Source: Tubiluchus corallicola (taxonomy: Eukaryota > Priapulida > Priapulimorpha > Priapulimorphida > Tubiluchidae). From it: a stretch of 20,000 nucleotides of DNA. Each line of letters opens with the position of its first letter. Position 1 is the stretch's first letter. The stretch covers positions 1 to 20,000 of the forward strand of contig JAQGDQ010001535.1 in assembly GCA_030141605.1 (NCBI GenBank), written 5' to 3'. Made by a program: the position numbers and the translations under genes. The notes under the pieces are model-generated. The model ran no database searches. It worked only from the letters and a program-made list of their open reading frames with translations, and was not told the DNA's origin. Of the stretch, positions 16,605-20,000 are shown piece by piece.

Positions 16605-16885
16605 TTAAAATCAAAAGAATTAGATTAAGATGGACAGGACATGTTATACGATTATCAGGTGACAGTCCATTAAAATTAACCTTCAAAGAAGAAGTTGCAG
16701 AAAGAAAAGAAACCACAAGGAGGGCAGCTGCTGACTTACATCAATTTTATCCAAAAAGATCTCATCAACTCGCCATTAGATATCAAAAATACAGAGACAT
16801 GGGATGTTGTTGATGACAGGGCAGCATGGAGTAAAATGATCAGGAGGTCATGTCGAACGACATGTGACTCCAGAGATGATTACTT
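16605..16885 (+). pseudogene. Frameshifted C-terminus of a non-LTR reverse transcriptase ORF
   Basis: The first part reads IRLRWTGHVIRLSGDSPLK (about 16613-16675), the R-L-R-W-x-G-H-V-x-R-(M/L) motif common near the end of LINE ORF2 proteins. A +1 shift at about 16695-16715 leads to GGQLLTYINFIQKDL, then ETWDVVDDRAAWSKMIR, corresponding to the G-R-(P/Q)-x-x-x-(Y/F)-(I/L)-D...L...A-x-D-R-x-x-W-R ending of the same proteins. No single frame holds both. It is squeezed between the ATTC and CT tracts and has no recognisable RT core. A family such as RTE or a related clade is possible but not decidable here. Confidence 0.75.
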
Positions 16886-16994
16886 ATCAGTCAATTGTTT
16901 ATTCATTTGTTATTTCATTTATACGTTCACTCCTTCCAGTCATCTTTTTGTCAAGCAAACCATATCTTGGTTACTTCTTTATACTTCTCTACTT

Positions 16995-17061
16995 TCTTCT
17001 CTCTCTCTCTCTCACTCTCTCTCTCTCCTCCTCTACTCTCCTCCCTCTCTCTTTCTCTCGC

Positions 17062-17096
<35 letters not shown>

Positions 17097-17416
17097 TTCT
17101 CTCTATATATATATATATAGTTCTCTCCCTCTCTCCCTGTCTGTCACTCCTTTTTACTTCTTTTCTCCGCCTGTCCCATTTTCCTCCCTTTCTCTGTTGT
17201 TTCTGTCTCTTTTCTTTTTTGTTTTTCTCCTCACCCTTTTACTCCTTTTCTCTTTCTCTCTCACTATCTGTCTGTCTTTATTTCTTTTTGTTTGCCTCTC
17301 TTCTGTTTCTCTTTGTAATGTTTTCCTCCCTCTCTCTCTTTCTCTCTCCTTCTCTTTCTCTGTCTCCCTCCCCTGCTATCTCTCTCTCTTTCTCCCTCCC
17401 CCCTCTCTCTCTTTCT

Positions 17417-17455
<39 letters not shown>

Positions 17456-17480
17456 CTCTCTCTCTCCTCTCTTTCTCTTT
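16995..17480. repeat. CT-rich polypyrimidine tract
   Basis: About 480 bp of imperfect (CT)n with TTTCT, CCCTC and TGTCTGTC phrases and a short (AT)n at 17105-17119. The purest CT runs are at 17070-17102 and 17424-17452. Leu/Ser-Phe frames are artefacts. Confidence 0.95.
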
Positions 17481-17700
17481 CTATCCTAATCGCATTAATC
17501 TTTCTGCTGTTGCCACTAACGCCTTCAGTAACATTAACATGACAACCACCGTCGGCGCCACAACCGTTTCTCACCAAATCACCTTACATCGTCTCTTCAA
17601 TTAAATCCTCTTGTTTACTCTCCCCATTTTTCGCTTTCTCGTTCTCCTTTCCCCCAAAACCAAACAGAGATGCCGAATTGATCAATGAAAGCCGAAAGCG
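17481..17700. other. Non-repetitive spacer, unrecognised
   Basis: Mixed-composition DNA after the CT tract. No exon or repeat could be supported. Confidence 0.4.
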
Positions 17701-17712
17701 TCAGCATCTCTG

Positions 17713-17774
17713 GCCGGGAAGCCACTGCTCTCAAGCATCCCAGGCAGGGAAGCCACTACTCTCATGGTTTACAC
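17713..17774. repeat. 31-bp tandem duplication
   Basis: GC(C/A)GGGAAGCCACT(G/A)CTCTCA occurs at 17713 and at 17744, differing at two positions. It lies directly upstream of the hAT-like element. Confidence 0.8.
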
Positions 17775-17835
17775 AACCATCACTACCGGACAAACTGCTC
17801 CGGCTAATTCCAGCACACAATTCTCCCAAGAAAGC

Positions 17836-18425
17836 CAGTGGCGGATTTAGGGGGTTGGACCAAAGGGCCTGGGGTCTCCCTTGCACAGTAACTGTTACAA
17901 CACACAAAATTAACATTTTCTCTGAATTATAAGCATTAGAACAATTTGCTAAATCCTAAAGGTGCCTTATATCTGTAAAAATCATATATCACAAAAAACA
18001 GATGAAAGTTAGGTATGTACATCATGTATAGTGTATATCATAATATTGGTATGTAATTTTGAGTCAAAGGTGAGGTGACACCTGTTCTAAACTAGTGAGC
18101 TTCCTTGAGGAAGTGGCTTCTAGAAGGCAGAAAAGTGGTCTGAAATGCAGTAAAATGTATTGTTGTTCGGGTGGACCTCGCAGGGGAGCTTACATTGTTC
18201 CCAGGACCCCCTAACTGAGTCAAAGGTGAAGTGACACGTTTTATACACCAGTGAGGAAGTGGCTTCCTTGAGGAAATGGCTTCTAGAAGGCAGAAAAGTG
18301 GTCTAAAACGTAGAAAAAAGTATTGTTGTCGGGGTGAACCTCGCAGGGGAGCTTACACAGCCCGCAGACAATCGAATTGCTTTTCTATTGGGCCCACCGT
18401 TGTCCTAAAACCTGTATCCGCCCTT
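17836..18425. mobile_element. hAT-like non-autonomous element with CAGTGGCGGAT terminus
   Basis: The left end CAGTGGCGGATTTAGG (17836) pairs with the right end, whose reverse complement is CAAGGGCGGATACAGG (from 18425). The similarity continues inward: GGTTGGACCAAAGGGCC on the left against GGTTTTAGGACAACGGTGGGCC on the right. CAGTGGCGGAT(C/T)-AGG ends are typical of hAT families. Six bases (GAAAGC) are shared at the flanks, but an exact 8-bp duplication is not resolved. Interior: two tandem units of 156 bp (18061-18216 and 18217-~18355) sharing GAGTCAAAGGTGA, GGCTTCTAGAAGGCAG, AAAAGTGGTCT and ACCTCGCAGGGGAGCTTACA. No transposase frame. Confidence 0.65.
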
Positions 18426-18729
18426 GAAAGCGTCCGTAAAAAACCTGCCTATGACAGTTGGCGCGTGAACAGTTTCCGAACCGTCTTGACAGCAGCGTAT
18501 TGACAGAATTTTTTACGCGCTTGAAATTCAGTGCGCCTGAAAATCTCCGTCAATACACCATTGTCAACACAGCAGTGGTTATAACGTTTGCAGATCAATC
18601 AGCGTTCCAGGGGCTGTCAATCTCGAACGACTTCATCGTAATCAGTGTGACGTTTACCAGCGAATCAAAATGATTAGTTAATCAATCAAACCCATGGCAG
18701 TACTTGTCCTATATATTGTACTACAGGGC
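18426..18729 (+). other. Unrecognised open frame and flank
   Basis: The frame 18458-18673 (about 71 codons, non-ATG start, TGA stop) lies in sequence of balanced composition. Its translation is not low-complexity and alternates polar and hydrophobic residues near its end (YTIVNTAVVITFADQS). I recognise no family and see no convincing acceptor upstream. It may be a decayed exon or chance. No function is proposed. Confidence 0.25.
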
Positions 18730-19070
18730 TGTGGTGGAATGAAATGTAATACTGGCAGGGGAATACAGTAGACTTCTCAGGTGTGCGTGTGAACGTGGCT
18801 TTATCTGGCACGTAGACTCGTGTTCTGACCTTGTGTTAGCAATATCCCGTGCATACCTGAGCTTATAAAAAGGGAAGGTCTGCTAGACCCTTGACAGTGG
18901 TCGTGTCTTTCATTACAACCCTGTTCACATTTCACAGGCTTTGACGCAAACTCCGTTCTTCTAGGTAAGCTGTTTGTTCCTTATTGGGGGTGTAATATGT
19001 AGTAATAAAACTGTCATTTCGACTCTATTGTTCGGGTTTTTTGGGTTTGGTGTTGAAGGACTTAATTGGG
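18730..19070 (+). promoter_or_regulatory. TATA promoter plus poly(A) cassette, possibly a solo LTR
   Basis: TGTGGTGGAATG at 18730 resembles a Gypsy-type LTR start. TATAAAA at 18864-18870 is followed ~30 bp later by possible start sites. AATAAA at 19002-19007 is followed by a GT-rich stretch (GTTCGGGTTTTTTGGGTTTG), a good cleavage-signal layout. Promoter and poly(A) signal ~140 bp apart on one strand is the U3-R-U5 arrangement of an LTR. I could not find a convincing CA end, primer-binding site or target-site duplication. An alternative is a host promoter with a short first exon ending at TTCTAG|GTAAGC (~18966). Confidence 0.35.
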
Positions 19071-19170
19071 ACATGCCGCACGGTGTGGGCCGCGGTGCCA
19101 TCCGTCCTGCCTCCGTTAAAAGCGAACAGCAGTCCAATATTATAGCGAAACTTGCTTGATTTTCTGCAGG
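18964..19170 (+). other. Possible small intron (alternative reading of the LTR-like region)
   Basis: A donor-like TCTAG|GTAAGCTG at about 18964 and an acceptor-like TTGATTTTCTGCAG ending at 19170 would delimit a ~206-bp intron on the + strand downstream of the TATA box. The following sequence runs straight into the foldback element, so a coding continuation is not visible. Low confidence. Confidence 0.2.
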
Positions 19171-19177
19171 CAAAGTT

Positions 19178-19656
19178 AAAGGACAAGAAAAGGGACACCT
19201 GAAGTAGGTTTCAGAAAAATCGCCTTAAAAATCATATTACTTAAAGCAATTTTATGCGTATATCTTACTCGCACTGAAAGGAATTTTAGTTTGTTTCCAT
19301 TTTAAATCTCCCGCAATACTGTTCCGAAACGCCATTACATGAAGTCATGTACCAAACGTAAATCAAGGGAAGAAAGGGCAATGTTAAATTATGTCTCAAA
19401 AGACTTTCTGTGCAAATCTATATTACTTAGATTTTCGCTTACTTGCTAAAAAGACTTATGTAACTAGAAAGAAAAATTAATAATTATTTAAATGTATTCA
19501 CCAATTGGTAAAATGTCGCGGGAGATTTTAAATGAAAACAAACTAAAATTCCTTTCAGTGCGAGTAAGATATACACATAAAATTGCTATAAAGTAATATA
19601 ATTCTTTAAGGCGATTTTTCTGGAACCTACATCAGGTACCTCTTTTCTTGTCCTTT
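19178..19656. mobile_element. Foldback/MITE element with ~137-bp terminal inverted repeats
   Basis: The left arm 19178-19314 and right arm 19518-19656 are reverse complements with few mismatches. Matching words in order from the outer end: AAAGGACAAGAAAAG, AAAAATCGCCTTAA, TACTT..AGCAATTTTAT, ATATCTTACTCGCACTGAAA, GGAATTTTAGTTTGTTT and TTTAAA(A)TCTCCCGC. The ~203-bp loop is AT-rich with no coding frame. Transcription through it would give a long hairpin RNA. The superfamily is undetermined because no target-site duplication is clear. Confidence 0.88.
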
Positions 19657-19938
19657 CTCTATTTTCATTTCCTCTGTCACTGGAAAGCACGATTTTTTAA
19701 TTGCATGAAAAAACATTTTAAAATTTTGAATTCATAGTAGTGTGGTAATTTCCCGTGAGATATTGTGCACGTTATGCTTGAATTGCGTGTGGATTTGTCG
19801 AAAGCAGCAAAATTAAATTATCGTCTTATTTGAGAATCGATTAGGTATGCCTGGATGAAGCCTGGGATTACGCATTGATCCGGCGGTAAGAAAACTACAA
19901 GCTCAAGGATTTCAGCCACCTGCGAGTGAAGCTGCCGG
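19657..19938. other. AT-rich DNA, nothing recognised
   Basis: No coding, RNA or repeat feature supported between the foldback element and the terminal tandem repeat. Confidence 0.45.
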
Positions 19939-19939
19939 A

Positions 19940-20000
19940 AATCATTTAAACACGTTTCATTGTGACGTCATAATCGTTTAAACACGTTTCATTGTGACGT
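19940..20000. repeat. 32-bp tandem repeat, cut by the window edge
   Basis: AATC(A/G)TTTAAACACGTTTC, continuing with ATTGTGACGT, occurs at 19940 and 19972. The first unit ends in TGACGTCA, a full CRE palindrome; the second is cut at TGACGT by the end of the window. More units may follow outside. Confidence 0.85.

Noticed and set aside
15994-16608. 204-codon Phe-Ile-His-Ser repeat frame
   Set aside because: Translation of the ATTC tetramer tract; the same tract is open in another frame as well.
16864-17604. 246-codon and 215-codon Leu/Ser/Phe-rich frames resembling membrane proteins
   Set aside because: They are the CT-rich tract read in two frames; hydrophobicity follows from CTC/TCT/TTT codons.

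Overview
The window reads as AT-rich, repeat-dominated non-coding DNA from an animal, most likely an invertebrate. The reasons are one plausible spliced exon with a U1-type C2H2 zinc finger, 5S rRNA-like sequence with the CACGTTGAAAACACCGG head seen in many invertebrate 5S genes, tRNA-type SINE promoter boxes, 3' ends of non-LTR retrotransposons, TTAA/TA/8-bp target-site DNA transposons, and long simple-sequence tracts. Nothing is bacterial: there are no operons, Shine-Dalgarno sites or dense coding. I cannot name the phylum with confidence.

Layout. 1-2.7 kb: a LINE 3' end on the + strand (C-terminal reading frame plus 3' UTR), then a second LINE family on the - strand lying between inverted copies of a short unclassified repeat family, here called R1. 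2.7-5.2 kb: simple-sequence tracts (pentamers, GA, CT) and a piggyBac-like non-autonomous element with TTAA ends. 5.2-7.5 kb: a 240-bp hAT-type MITE, a second copy of the - strand LINE, and a 5S-rRNA-headed segment bracketed by ~108-bp direct repeats. 7.55-7.69 kb: the only convincing host coding sequence, a 141-bp phase-0 exon on the - strand with consensus splice sites. 7.9-12.0 kb: a 13-bp minisatellite, a degraded tRNA-type SINE and a 3.4-kb satellite built on a 21-bp unit, with domains of different higher-order period. 12.9-15.6 kb: three more R1 copies, a TA-flanked pogo/Tigger-like MITE, an 85-89-bp tandem repeat, a tRNA-type SINE and a 190-bp tandem duplication. 15.6-17.5 kb: a promoter-like patch, an ATTC tract, a frameshifted LINE reverse-transcriptase C-terminus and a CT tract. 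17.8-20 kb: a ~590-bp hAT-like element with an internal 156-bp tandem duplication, an LTR-like TATA/poly(A) cassette, a 479-bp foldback element with ~137-bp arms, and a 32-bp tandem repeat cut by the window edge.

No multi-gene system is visible. The very long open frames at about 9-12 kb follow from a 21-bp (7-codon) repeat that happens to lack stops in several frames on both strands. They should not be annotated as proteins without transcript evidence. The items most worth following up are the satellite's layered architecture, the 5S-headed element with its unusually long flanking repeats, the unclassified R1 family and the zinc-finger exon.
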